DNA of 64,000 nucleotides, taken from UBA1783 sp964449115. GTDB lineage: Bacteria; Bacillota_I; Bacilli_A; Erysipelotrichales; Erysipelotrichaceae. Where the stretch lies: NCBI GenBank assembly GCA_964449115.1, contig CAYUXW010000006.1, forward strand, positions 7,787 to 71,786, in the 5' to 3' direction. Made by a program: the position numbers and the translations under genes. How positions within the stretch are numbered: the first letter of the stretch is position 1; each line of letters opens with the position of its first letter. The notes below the pieces were generated by a model. The model was not told where the DNA came from, ran no database searches, and worked only from the letters and a program-made list of their open reading frames with translations. Below, one piece after another: positions 1-8,956 of this stretch.

Positions 1-1
1 T

Positions 2-736
2 GAAAGTATTTCTTTGCTAGTACCATTTAAGACAATGCAAGAAGCTTTAGATGCTGTGCCTGAAATACTGCGCTCAAAAACCAATCCAACGGCTGTTGAA
101 TATATGTCAAAAGAAACTATTCTCAACAGTGAAAAATTTTTAGGCAAGAAATTTCCTGATACCAGATATGATGCTTACCTGTTATTAACCTTCGATGGAA
201 ATGATGTTAAATCAATTGAAGAAAACTATAGTAAAGTTGCTGATTTATGTCTTTCTTTAGGAGCAATTGATGCCTATTTCGTTGATACTGAAGAAAGAAA
301 AAAATCAGTCTGGTCAGCCAGAGGAGCCTTTTTAGAAGCGATTAAAGCTTCAACCGACAAGATGGATGAATGTGATGTTGTTGTACCAAAAGATAAGATT
401 GCTGATTATATCAAGTACACTCACCAACTATCTAAAGAGTTAGATATCAGGCTTCCTTCCTTTGGCCATGCCGGAGATGGAAACCTGCATATCTATTTAT
501 GTAAAGACGGTATGGATGAACAGCTGTGGCAACAGAAGCTACAATTAACATTTGAAAAACTATACCAGAAAGCTGAAGAAATGAATGGCCTTGTCTCTGG
601 AGAACATGGTATCGGATATGCGAAAAAAGAATACCTAAAAGAAAGCTTAGGTGAAAATCAAATCAGACTGATGCAGGAAATTAAAAAAGTATTCGATCCT
701 AAAAATATTTTAAATCCTGGTAAAATCTGTCAATAA
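2..736 (+). CDS. FAD-binding oxidoreductase, C-terminal part (GlcD / D-lactate dehydrogenase family)
   Basis: The frame is open to the left edge with no start needed, so the gene begins outside the window and about 244 C-terminal residues are visible. This is the FAD-linked oxidase C-terminal domain of the GlcD/D-lactate dehydrogenase family, which oxidises 2-hydroxy acids to 2-oxo acids. The family landmarks are present: the FGHAGDGNLH segment and GLVSGEHGIG near the end, followed by a conserved FDPKNILNPGKI tail. The substrate cannot be told from this part. A perfect 22-base palindrome with a T-run follows the stop, so the transcription unit ends here. Confidence 0.88.
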   Translation, partial: ESISLLVPFKTMQEALDAVPEILRSKTNPTAVEYMSKETILNSEKFLGKKFPDTRYDAYLLLTFDGNDVKSIEENYSKVADLCLSLGAIDAYFVDTEERKKSVWSARGAFLEAIKASTDKMDECDVVVPKDKIADYIKYTHQLSKELDIRLPSFGHAGDGNLHIYLCKDGMDEQLWQQKLQLTFEKLYQKAEEMNGLVSGEHGIGYAKKEYLKESLGENQIRLMQEIKKVFDPKNILNPGKICQ

Positions 737-742
737 AAACCC

Positions 743-767
743 AACACCATCAGCTGATGGTGTTTTC
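743..767 (+). terminator. Rho-independent terminator after the FAD oxidase
   Basis: AACACCATCAG and CTGATGGTGTT form a perfect 22-base palindrome (743-764) that runs into a short T-run. It lies seven bases after the stop codon of the FAD oxidase. Confidence 0.75.
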
Positions 768-824
768 TATTGGATATTTCCTGATAAAAATATATAATTA
801 AGAAGGAACTCGGGGGTAAATACT

Positions 825-1481
825 ATGATTTATGAACAAGTAATAAGAAATGAAGAAATAACTTCCTATATAAACAAAGCCAATGAAATTATGAAAGCCG
901 CAGGTTATACCGATCACTCAAGAATACATACAGCCTATGTGGCTACCAGAGCTGGCTCTATTCTAAGACACTTTGATTGCAGTGAACACGAAATCGATTT
1001 AGTCAAAACTGCTGCCTATATGCATGACATCGGCAATTCAATTGCTCGTAAACACCATGCTGAATATGGAGCTTTGCTAGCAAAAGACTTGCTGAAACAA
1101 ATTGATATCTCTTTAAAAGATACCATAACTATTGTTGGAGCTATTGCCAATCATGATGAAAGCACAGGAATTGTTGTTGATAAAATTACTGCTGCTGTGA
1201 TTATCGCTGATAAAAGTGATGTCAGAAGAGTTCGTGTTCAAAATTTCAATCCTGTCAATTTTGATATTCATGACCAGGTAAACTATTCAGTATTGAAAAA
1301 TGAACTTACAATCAATGATGAAAATAAAAGTATCAATCTTCATCTAGAAATTGATACTGAAATCTGCTCAATGTATGAATATTTAGAAATATTTATGGAC
1401 AGAATGCTGATGTGTCGAATGGCAGCTAAAACTTTTGACTGCTCTTTCCACCTGTATGTCAATTCAACTAAAATTTTGTAA
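825..1481 (+). CDS. HD-domain phosphohydrolase
   Basis: A 218-residue protein of the HD superfamily of metal-dependent phosphohydrolases. Visible metal ligands are an early His in HSRIHTAYV, the HD pair in AAYMHDIGNS, a further His in the KHHAEYG stretch, and NHDE and ADKSD segments further on, as in single-domain HD proteins acting on nucleotides or phosphoesters. It is preceded by AAGGA and GGGGG motifs, 12 to 20 bases before the ATG. The substrate is unknown. Its last 150 bases recur in decayed form downstream at 2222-2365, which suggests an insertion or duplication at the 3' end of this gene. Confidence 0.85.
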   Translation: MIYEQVIRNEEITSYINKANEIMKAAGYTDHSRIHTAYVATRAGSILRHFDCSEHEIDLVKTAAYMHDIGNSIARKHHAEYGALLAKDLLKQIDISLKDTITIVGAIANHDESTGIVVDKITAAVIIADKSDVRRVRVQNFNPVNFDIHDQVNYSVLKNELTINDENKSINLHLEIDTEICSMYEYLEIFMDRMLMCRMAAKTFDCSFHLYVNSTKIL

Positions 1482-1667
1482 ATAAAAAGCATATTCTTAA
1501 TATTAAAGAAACAAATTCTGTTTTCTCTATTATTTATTAATCAGCAAAACTTGTTTGGGGCAGATGGTATAAATAAGTTGTGGTGAAAGAAAAGGGTTAT
1601 TCTAATAATTTCAATTTTAAATATCTAAAAAAGAGAATGTATAGACGAAATATTAAGGTAGGATAAG

Positions 1668-2159
1668 ATGAAGAAAAGAGAAATTAACAAAGATGGGCTA
1701 TTGATGTGCAATTTGCAAGCCAGAATATTTGAAAATTCAATTAAAAAAGCCCAAGTAAGTTCAGAAATTTTTATTAGAAGATTTATGAACAGTGACGTGG
1801 CTAAACTTTTTGATAATGGTGCAATTCTACAATCGAATATCCAGGAAGATGATGCTCTATATATGATCGAAAAACAATATGGAAAATCAAACTACGGAAC
1901 AGTTAGATACTCTTCTAACGAAATGTATTGGATAGGATACATCTATCGATATTTCTGTTTCACTTATGATTTAACATCGACACAAGTCTATAAAATTATC
2001 AAGCCTAAAAAACTTAAAGGGTTGTATTTTGCCTACCATACTTTAGACCCCGCTCAAGCCATTGAATGAATTATCGAAGCCAATCATTCTTCATTTTTTG
2101 ATAAGTACGAAATTAAAAAACAATACGAACTTTTTAAAAAAAACAGAGGCAAGCAATAA
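1668..2159 (+). pseudogene. Orphan hypothetical gene interrupted by an in-frame TGA
   Basis: An AGGTAGGA ribosome site precedes the ATG. The frame runs 133 codons to TGA at 2067-2069 and then stays open for 29 more codons to TAA at 2157. The part after the TGA begins IIEANHSSFF and reads like natural protein, so the intact gene would encode about 163 residues. The flanking text (LDPAQAIE, stop, IIEA) suggests an original CGA or TGG codon. I recall similar proteins as small partners in toxin-antitoxin-like gene pairs, but cannot confirm this. No partner gene is adjacent. It sits between the HD gene and a decayed copy of that gene's 3' end. Confidence 0.6.
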
Positions 2160-2221
2160 AGATACCTCTATGGAATATATTAATTATACTGACTAATAGA
2201 AAATTAATAATTCACTAAACA

Positions 2222-2365
2222 TTAATCTTCATTCATTAATTGATTCCTTGATTTGTTCAATATATGAATGTTTAGAAATCTTCATGGACAGAACGCTGAT
2301 GTGCCAAAACATTTGACTGCTCTTTCCACCTGTATGTCAACTCAACTAAAATCTTGTAAGTAAAA
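2222..2365 (+). repeat. Decayed duplicate of the 3' end of the HD-domain gene
   Basis: This stretch aligns with about 1335-1490. The block from 2264 (ATGAATGTTTAGAAATC) matches 1375 onward with four differences in 40 bases. After a deletion of about 15 bases, the end (ACTGCTCTTTCCACCTGTATG and following) matches with four differences in about 58, including the stop codon region. It has no open frame of its own. It marks the far side of the inserted or duplicated segment carrying the broken orphan gene. Confidence 0.85.
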
Positions 2366-2409
2366 ACAGGAATTTAAAGTTAAATCAACTTTATAAAACC
2401 TGTTTTTTT
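2362..2409. terminator. Bidirectional terminator between convergent units
   Basis: AAAACAGG at the left pairs with CCTGTTTT at the right, enclosing a second stem AAAGTT/AACTTT. A run of seven T follows on the plus strand and five T on the minus strand. It serves the convergent HD-side unit and the minus-strand isomerase operon. Confidence 0.7.
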
Positions 2410-2421
2410 GTGTTTTAATTA

Positions 2422-4161
2422 TCATTCTCTCACATAGGCTTTAAGGTACTTTATTTCTTCTCCATCTTTTTCTGGTTTAATAGTATATTCTTCAATACAG
2501 GCAGGAATAATAAAAGTTTCTACATAATGAACTGCAAAAGGGGCAAATTCATTATTTGGACTTTCAATTATAGCGCTGGTCCCATCTACCAGATTGAGTT
2601 GGTTAACTGTGTTGTTTGTTTTATGCAACACTTTATTTTTGGAAGTAAACACTCTTGTTTCAATAAACTCTAATTCATGTAAACCTGTTTTAACTTCTTT
2701 ATATGCAGGGTTATCGACCAGCACTTTGAAGTTATTGACAAGATTTTTCTTAACCCAATCCGTTGTTCTATTCCACTGAATAACCTTTTTACCATCTTCA
2801 AGATGTATTGGACGAGGTAGACCATCTTTTCCCAGCCTATTCCAATCCCATAATTTAAAGGTAAAAATATATGGTGTAGCACTGATTTCTAAAACCATGC
2901 AATCAGCTGATGAACAGTGAATGGTTCCTGCTGGAATTAAATAATGATCGTGTTTTGATGCCTTAAATCTATTTACATATTTATCAGCTTCAAAACTTTT
3001 TCCACCATCTTGGGCATTTTCCAAATCAAAAATCATTTCTTCCTTGTTAATTCCTTCTTTTAGACCTAGATAAACTCCACCATTGTTCTGGCAGTCCAAA
3101 ATATAGTAGCTTTCATCCTGGGTATATGACATACCAAATTTTGATTTTATATATTCATTTAAAGGATGAACCTGTAAGCTTAAATTCTGTCCTTCCATCG
3201 TATCTAGAAAATCAAATCTAATAGGATATTCTGCTCCGAAACGACTGTAAATATTTGGACCTAATAGTTCATTAGGCTGATATTTAACTAGATTCATTGC
3301 TGGTGTTTCTACTTTAATATTGCCATATTTTAAGAAAAGACTGTTTTCTTCAGGAACTCCATCAAAACTCCAGGCATAATTATCTTTCTCTTTATCTAAA
3401 TTGCAGACTTCCTTCATCCATTGTCCACCCCATACTTCTGAATCGAAATAAGGAACAAGTCTAAATGGTTGTTTTACAATCTGTTTTAATCCACCTCTTA
3501 TTGCTTCACCTGTTACCATTTTAGGATTATTTTCAACATTTGTATCTAAATAGAAATCAATCTTATCAAATAATTCAAATTTAAGTTTATCAGCAATTCT
3601 CCACTCTACAAAATAACCGCGCTTGTACTTTTTCAAATTGTCTTCGTTCTCATTATGACACTTATAATTTGGCCTTCCTTTACGATATCTAAGTTGAGCC
3701 TGCCATCTTGTCAAATCAGCATAAACTAAAACATCTCCCTGACTTATCAGTGATGCAGCAAATCCATATATGATAGTCAAACCGTCTTCTTTAATTTCCT
3801 GTTTAGCCTTTTTTAGTTTTTCCTTATCAATAAAATCATTAACTTTGCCATAATACATAAAACCTCTAACTCGATCTTCAGTTAAGACATCTTTCAGCAT
3901 TTCATCTAATTTATCACTATCATAAAAAATATCAATGCTCTTTATTATTCTTTCAGCTTTAAATCTTTTGGAAATCTCTGTTAACACTTCCTCATCAATT
4001 ACTCCAGGATATGTTTCAATAACAAGAACATTTTTCTCATTTAGCTTCTCTTCTATTGCCAGACAAATATCATCATACCCTGACCAGGCGCATTTATCAT
4101 AACCAAAAATAACCGTCTGTGGATACTTGTCATAGTTTGATTTTCGATTCAGATACTTCAT
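2422..4161 (-). CDS. Two-domain protein: N-terminal kinase-like domain fused to class I mannose-6-phosphate isomerase
   Basis: A protein of 579 residues. I chose the ATG at 4161 because TAAGGAGGCT lies just upstream; the frame extends further but into the preceding gene. Residues about 230-579 are a class I mannose-6-phosphate isomerase, which interconverts mannose-6-P and fructose-6-P. The zinc-site pieces are LSLQVHP, DESYYIL and GTIHCSSADC...LEIS. The first 200 residues (FGYDKCAWSGYDD...) resemble a nucleoside-kinase-like fold but show no clear GxxxxGK[ST] loop, so activity there is doubtful. It is the last gene of a three-isomerase operon. The stop TGA is followed at once by TAA. Confidence 0.8.
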   Translation of the reverse strand: MKYLNRKSNYDKYPQTVIFGYDKCAWSGYDDICLAIEEKLNEKNVLVIETYPGVIDEEVLTEISKRFKAERIIKSIDIFYDSDKLDEMLKDVLTEDRVRGFMYYGKVNDFIDKEKLKKAKQEIKEDGLTIIYGFAASLISQGDVLVYADLTRWQAQLRYRKGRPNYKCHNENEDNLKKYKRGYFVEWRIADKLKFELFDKIDFYLDTNVENNPKMVTGEAIRGGLKQIVKQPFRLVPYFDSEVWGGQWMKEVCNLDKEKDNYAWSFDGVPEENSLFLKYGNIKVETPAMNLVKYQPNELLGPNIYSRFGAEYPIRFDFLDTMEGQNLSLQVHPLNEYIKSKFGMSYTQDESYYILDCQNNGGVYLGLKEGINKEEMIFDLENAQDGGKSFEADKYVNRFKASKHDHYLIPAGTIHCSSADCMVLEISATPYIFTFKLWDWNRLGKDGLPRPIHLEDGKKVIQWNRTTDWVKKNLVNNFKVLVDNPAYKEVKTGLHELEFIETRVFTSKNKVLHKTNNTVNQLNLVDGTSAIIESPNNEFAPFAVHYVETFIIPACIEEYTIKPEKDGEEIKYLKAYVRE

Positions 4162-4201
4162 AGCTAGCCTCCTTAAACAGTTATTAATAAAAATTATTAT
4201 T

Positions 4202-4981
4202 TTATGGTATAAAATTAATCCATTTATCTTCAGCAATTTCTGGATTGGAAACAAATAAAAACCTGTCGGGATTTTCTTCAAACTGCCTGTAAATGGACTT
4301 TTCTTTTTCGATATTGAATTCTTTATATTCCCTAGGTGATTTAACTACTAATTCACTAAAGCCATAATTCTCATTTTTAATAAAAGTAATGCTGCTATCT
4401 TCATTTACTATTGGAAAATATGCCAAACCTTTATAGGCCCTGACATCTTCATAATCAAAACCATAATCACGAACACACCAGGCCCCAAATGTCAGCCTCT
4501 TTTTTATATTGGCAACGATAGTAGCATGCGCCCAATATGGAGGAACAATTACTACATCTCCAACATTAGCTAAAACAGCAAAACAGCGCCCTGGATTAAC
4601 AGCTACTTTTTCCTGCATTAAGATATAAGCTGATCCTGACCATATTTCGTAAACTTCGCAGGTTGATGAATTGCAAGATGATGAAACAGCATGGATGTGT
4701 CCCTGTGATCTTACTGGTTCATTTCCCAGTTTTCCCTTTTCATAGGTTACCACACCATATAATAAATTTCTATCAACTATTTTTTCTTTATCTTTGATGT
4801 TTCCAACATCCATCGCAATGCTATAAACAATTTCTGGTCCTTCACAATCAGGATCCTGTAAACTTTTTCTGATTGCATCTAATGTTCTATTTTCAACTTC
4901 AGGGCCAAAGCAATCTTTTCCATAACTAAAACCCAGTGGAGCAAATAGTGGTTTGATATTTAAGCCGGAATCAAATCTCAT
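4202..4981 (-). CDS. Cupin-type glucose-6-phosphate isomerase
   Basis: A protein of 259 residues from the ATG at 4981. An earlier in-frame ATG at 4987 lies directly against the AGAGGG ribosome site, whereas the second has proper six-base spacing. The cupin core shows the metal-binding set of the archaeal-type PGI family: SQGHIHAVSS (two His), a Glu in EVYEIWSG, and a later His in PPYWAHATIV. The enzyme interconverts glucose-6-P and fructose-6-P. It lies between two mannose-6-P isomerase-type genes (24 bp after one, 40 bp before the other), consistent with channelling imported hexose phosphates into glycolysis. Confidence 0.85.
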   Translation of the reverse strand: MRFDSGLNIKPLFAPLGFSYGKDCFGPEVENRTLDAIRKSLQDPDCEGPEIVYSIAMDVGNIKDKEKIVDRNLLYGVVTYEKGKLGNEPVRSQGHIHAVSSSCNSSTCEVYEIWSGSAYILMQEKVAVNPGRCFAVLANVGDVVIVPPYWAHATIVANIKKRLTFGAWCVRDYGFDYEDVRAYKGLAYFPIVNEDSSITFIKNENYGFSELVVKSPREYKEFNIEKEKSIYRQFEENPDRFLFVSNPEIAEDKWINFIP

Positions 4982-5005
4982 AAACATCCCTCTGCAGTTA
5001 AAAAA

Positions 5006-5920
5006 TTAACTAAATGAAATCGTTTTTAAAAACTCTCCATTACCTGTAATCCTATAGGTTCCATAATTGGCTGGAACAAGAAAAGTATCACCTTTTTTAT
5101 AATCAAGGTTTTCAATCATTCCTTCTCCATCTAGGAAGTTAATGATTTGATAATCTCCGTTAGTGTTAAAAACTAATTCATCAGTTCCCTTATGATGTTC
5201 TACTTCAAAATATTCACATGAACATATCACACCATTAGTGCTTTGTTTTCTGTCACGATTATCTATAACACTAGGAATTGTCTTAACTACATCCATGGCT
5301 TTATCAATATGCAGCTCTCGCAAATTACCAAACTTATCGCGTCGATTAAAGTCATACAATCGATAGGTCAGGTTTGAGTTTTGCTGAATTTCACATATTA
5401 CATTTCCTGCTCCAATAGCATGTATCGTTCCAGCTTCAATCAGAAAATAATCACCTTTTTTTGTTTCAACCTTATTTAATACTTCAAGAATTGTATTGTT
5501 TTCAATTCTTTCTCTTAATTCTTCAGTGGTTACTTCTCTGTTAACTCCATAATAAATATATGAGCCTTCCAAGTTTTCCATTATATACCACATCTCTGTT
5601 TTTCCTATATCCTGCTCGACAATCATGGCATATTCATCATCAGGATGTACCTGAATACTTAATGATGATCTGGCATCAATAAATTTAACCATAATGTTCA
5701 AGTCCGCTTTACTCCCTAAGACTTTACTATTATTTTTCAAATATTCTTTTAAATTGATTCCTTTGTGCTTTCCGCTATCCACCACTGAAACACCATCCTG
5801 ATGAACTGACAGTTCCCAAGACTCCGCCATGATATCATCGCTGAACTTTCCATATTCTTTTAAGCGCATTCCTCCCCACGGATAGTTTTTTGTTACACCT
5901 TTTAACTTAATTATTTCCAT
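5006..5920 (-). CDS. manA: Mannose-6-phosphate isomerase, class I
   Basis: A protein of 304 residues, close to the usual short ManA length in Firmicutes. The zinc ligands are visible: LSIQVHPDDEYA (Gln and His), EMWYIME (Glu) and AGTIHAIGAG (His), followed by QNSNLTYRLYDF. It converts mannose-6-P to fructose-6-P. AGGAAG lies upstream of the ATG. It is the first gene of the minus-strand isomerase operon (manA, cupin PGI, fused isomerase). Confidence 0.92.
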   Translation of the reverse strand: MEIIKLKGVTKNYPWGGMRLKEYGKFSDDIMAESWELSVHQDGVSVVDSGKHKGINLKEYLKNNSKVLGSKADLNIMVKFIDARSSLSIQVHPDDEYAMIVEQDIGKTEMWYIMENLEGSYIYYGVNREVTTEELRERIENNTILEVLNKVETKKGDYFLIEAGTIHAIGAGNVICEIQQNSNLTYRLYDFNRRDKFGNLRELHIDKAMDVVKTIPSVIDNRDRKQSTNGVICSCEYFEVEHHKGTDELVFNTNGDYQIINFLDGEGMIENLDYKKGDTFLVPANYGTYRITGNGEFLKTISFS

Positions 5921-6022
5921 AATAAACTTCCTATTCTATTTTTCTTTTTTTATACACTATTATTATAAGCCTAATTATTCTTGTTTCAATCTCAAATCCA
6001 TTTTATCTTGTTTGATGAATTT

Positions 6023-6047
6023 AAAAAATGCTCTAAAAAGAGCATTT
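6023..6047 (-). terminator. Terminator of the PTS-nanE-ycxB unit
   Basis: AAATGCTC and GAGCATTT form an eight-base stem around TAAAAA. On the minus strand the stem is followed by a T-run. It lies 27 bases past the stop of the YcxB-like gene. Confidence 0.75.
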
Positions 6048-6073
6048 ACATTATGTCTTTATAAAAATACTAT

Positions 6074-6595
6074 TTAATCGGAAACAGCCAAACCTTCAGC
6101 AATCTTTTCATAAATAAATTTTATCAGCTCAGTCTGCTGGTCTTGCTCTCCTATTGCTTTATTAGGAATAACAAAAGTCTGGCTTCCACCATAAAATATG
6201 ATCAGAATGTGCTTTAATGGAATAATATTCTCAACATCTTTATATTCAACAGTTTTTCCATCAACTATAATATTGTTTTCTTTAAAGTCGACTGTTACCT
6301 TCTCAAATTCTTTAATATTCATTTTCTTGACAAAATTGATGTTGATACTGCGGAACAAAAAGGCTTTCCATATTTTGTCACTTAAAAACAAAAACCACAG
6401 CAACCCAAAAGCTAACGCTATTACAACATATAGTATATTGGTATAAAGTTTAAAAAATGTAAATGAGAATAATAGCAGTAAAGGAACAATGACTCTTAAC
6501 CACCATCCAGTATTTCTATTCTTTTTTGAATTTGAAATCATGAAACGTAAATATTCCAAATAATCTTCTTCTGCCAGTTTAAAAACAATTTTCAT
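6074..6595 (-). CDS. YcxB-like membrane protein
   Basis: A 173-residue protein. A cytoplasmic N-terminus (KLAEEDYLEYLRFMI) is followed by two adjacent hydrophobic helices (residues about 33-50 and 55-72) and a soluble C-terminal half (VDFKENNIIVDGKTVEYKDV, then FVIPNKAIG) typical of the YcxB-like family. The function of that family is unknown. It lies 31 bp after nanE and before a terminator, so it may be the last gene of the PTS-nanE unit. Confidence 0.7.
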   Translation of the reverse strand: MKIVFKLAEEDYLEYLRFMISNSKKNRNTGWWLRVIVPLLLLFSFTFFKLYTNILYVVIALAFGLLWFLFLSDKIWKAFLFRSININFVKKMNIKEFEKVTVDFKENNIIVDGKTVEYKDVENIIPLKHILIIFYGGSQTFVIPNKAIGEQDQQTELIKFIYEKIAEGLAVSD

Positions 6596-6626
6596 AAAAG
6601 TACATCCTTTAAAAAGAGAGGGGTTA

Positions 6627-7325
6627 TCAACCCCTGACCTCTTTATTTTTTTCGATAAAACGTTTCGTAATCAGATGTGGTCTGCTGATTGCTGAACCGA
6701 TACAGATCATATCAGCACCAGCTTCAATCAAATCATCGATATCTTTAATTTCCCACACATTTCCTTCAGCGTTGACTGGTAATTTACAATGTTTTTTAAT
6801 TTCTCTTATCAGTTCAACATCTGGACCATCTAAATGTTTAAACACACCAGATAATGTGGTAGCTAAAATATCAACCATTCCAGTTTCCTCGGCATAAATG
6901 CATTCTTCAAGTGTTGCACAGTCTGCCATAATAGCGATATCTGGATATTTTTCTTTGATTGATTTTAATAAGTCGTATAATTCTTCTTTACCACGACAAT
7001 CACGAATTGTACAATCGAGCGCTAAAATATCACAACCAGCCTCGATAACTTCAGAAGCAGCTTCCAGGGTTGGTGTAATAATGACGTAATTTTCATCCTC
7101 GCGGCTAGGATCAATTACCTTATTTAAACCTACAATTGGAAAATCACCTAATTCACGAATGGCACGAATATCCTGTGGCCAACAGGCACGAATAGCTTCA
7201 GCACCACCCATCAGGACACTTGCAGCCATTATTTTCATATTGTCTGCTCCATATAATGGAGTGTCTTCATAAGCTTGACAAGAGATGATCAATTTTCCAA
7301 TTAAATTCTTAACTACCTCTTTCAT
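6627..7325 (-). CDS. nanE: N-acetylmannosamine-6-phosphate 2-epimerase
   Basis: A TIM-barrel enzyme of 232 residues that converts ManNAc-6-P to GlcNAc-6-P, linking sialic acid or ManNAc use to NagA. Family features are IISCQAYEDTPLYG at the N-terminus, GGAEAIRA, the ALDCTIRD strand, the IMADCATLEE segment, and NAEGNVWE near the C-terminus. It follows the PTS IID gene by 6 bp. This suggests the upstream PTS brings in an N-acetylated hexosamine such as ManNAc. The stop TGA is followed directly by TAA. A NagA gene is present at 53.3 kb. Confidence 0.92.
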   Translation of the reverse strand: MKEVVKNLIGKLIISCQAYEDTPLYGADNMKIMAASVLMGGAEAIRACWPQDIRAIRELGDFPIVGLNKVIDPSREDENYVIITPTLEAASEVIEAGCDILALDCTIRDCRGKEELYDLLKSIKEKYPDIAIMADCATLEECIYAEETGMVDILATTLSGVFKHLDGPDVELIREIKKHCKLPVNAEGNVWEIKDIDDLIEAGADMICIGSAISRPHLITKRFIEKNKEVRG

Positions 7326-7331
7326 TTGATT

Positions 7332-8156
7332 TTAAGGTGCCAAGAATCCTGTGAAGTAACCTACTATAGCAACAACCAGATACAACATGATAACTTTCAT
7401 TGCACCCCAGTTTTTCTTAGCCATTAACCAGTAAGTAAGCATTGCGGTAACAAAGACAGGAAGTTTTGGCCATACACCATTGAGCAGAGCATTTAAGTCA
7501 ACCAAAGTAACACCATCTCTGACAAATTTGAATCCAATATTTACATTAGCATAAGCACAAGCGATACATCCTACTACAATTAAACCTACAGTGTTTAATG
7601 CTGTGATAATATCATCCTTTAAGTCATTTCCTAAGATTAGTTCTGCAGCATTAGCTCCCAGTTCACAGCCCTTCTTGAATAAGAACCATGTAACAGGAAT
7701 CATCACACCAAGGAAGACAACCATATAGAAAATTGCGCCTATTGGAGAACCATCCTGTGTTAATCCACAAGCAATAGCTAATAAGATAGGAATAAATGTG
7801 CCTGGTAATAAAGCATCACCAATACCTGCAAATGGACCCATCAATGCTGATTTAATAGCTGTGATTAATTCATCTGGTACATCTGCACCAGTAGCTTTTT
7901 CAGCTTCCATACCTAATACGATACCAGGAATGATACATCCTAAAAAAGGTTCAGTATTGAAGAATGGAAGATGTCTTGCCATTAATTCCTGTTGTTTTTC
8001 TTTATCACCCGGATATAAATCTTCACGTAATAAACCAAACATTCTGACTAATGCGGGAGCCTGCATTGTTTCTGGCTGGTATAATGCCAGGTTAAAACAC
8101 ATCCAGTTGATATAAGCGTTCTTAATCATTTTATTTGTTAATTTAGTTTCAGCCAT
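7332..8156 (-). CDS. PTS transporter, mannose family, IID component (system 1)
   Basis: A 274-residue membrane subunit of a mannose-family (Man-type) PTS permease. The family signature lies in HLPFFNTEPFLGCIIPGIVLGME, followed by FAGIGDALLPGTFIPI and C-terminal hydrophobic segments. Its ATG overlaps the stop of the IIC gene by one base (TAATG), implying translational coupling. Together with the IIC and IIB upstream and nanE downstream it forms a hexosamine uptake unit. No IIA is encoded nearby, so phosphoryl transfer must use a IIA from elsewhere. Confidence 0.92.
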   Translation of the reverse strand: MAETKLTNKMIKNAYINWMCFNLALYQPETMQAPALVRMFGLLREDLYPGDKEKQQELMARHLPFFNTEPFLGCIIPGIVLGMEAEKATGADVPDELITAIKSALMGPFAGIGDALLPGTFIPILLAIACGLTQDGSPIGAIFYMVVFLGVMIPVTWFLFKKGCELGANAAELILGNDLKDDIITALNTVGLIVVGCIACAYANVNIGFKFVRDGVTLVDLNALLNGVWPKLPVFVTAMLTYWLMAKKNWGAMKVIMLYLVVAIVGYFTGFLAP

Positions 8157-8929
8157 TATACTGCACCACCTTTCTTAGCAGCTCTGCCAATTTGGAACTG
8201 GAGTAGAGCAATTACCAGCGCAAACACTAATACAGTAATCATATCAGCACCCAGTGCACCAACAAGAGCAAAACCAAATGTAAAGTAAATTAAATCTGTT
8301 GGCTTCTTGACCATCAGTTTTAACAGGATAGCAAACCCAACTAAGCACATTGGATTTCCGAAAATTGTCATAATATCGATTAACCACTGTGGTGAATTCT
8401 GAACAATCCATTCAATACCTGCCTGTCCAAAATAGATAGAAACAAAAGTAGGAATGAAACGGAATAAGAATTTAACACCATTACCCCAAATAGGAACCCA
8501 GACAGCTTCTTCCAGCTTTCCTTCCTCAACCATTTTCTTTTGGATGTTGACAGGAATCATAGTCATTGCAAAGTTAGGAGTAGCCATGATGTTGGCAACG
8601 TTAGCAACTACTAATGATAATGCCACAGTAGATGCAGCATCCATATTAGCAGCAACACCTAACGGCAATGCTACATAGGTAGCCAGGTTCATATCCGGTG
8701 TGATAGAGCCACCAGGAGTAATTAACCCAATAAATATTAATTGGATATAAAGTCCAAGCTCCATTGCCTTAGGAATATTACCGAGAATGATACCGATAAA
8801 TAAGGCAGATACTAGTGGACGTCCAATACAATACCAACCAACTAATCCCCCTCCTAAAAATGGAGTGTGAATAAAGGTCAGGTATCCTAGTAACGCAATT
8901 AAAATTGCTTGAATTAAAGAAATTTGCAT
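8156..8929 (-). CDS. PTS transporter, mannose family, IIC component (system 1)
   Basis: A highly hydrophobic protein of 257 residues that forms the substrate channel with IID. It matches the IIC (sorbose-specific type) family: GWYCIGRPLVSALFIGIILG near residue 30 and LITPGGSITPDMNLATYV in the first half. The IIB gene lies 27 bp upstream and IID overlaps at the 3' end. Confidence 0.92.
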   Translation of the reverse strand: MQISLIQAILIALLGYLTFIHTPFLGGGLVGWYCIGRPLVSALFIGIILGNIPKAMELGLYIQLIFIGLITPGGSITPDMNLATYVALPLGVAANMDAASTVALSLVVANVANIMATPNFAMTMIPVNIQKKMVEEGKLEEAVWVPIWGNGVKFLFRFIPTFVSIYFGQAGIEWIVQNSPQWLIDIMTIFGNPMCLVGFAILLKLMVKKPTDLIYFTFGFALVGALGADMITVLVFALVIALLQFQIGRAAKKGGAV

Positions 8930-8956
8930 TCTAGAACATATCTCCTTTCTATTAAA

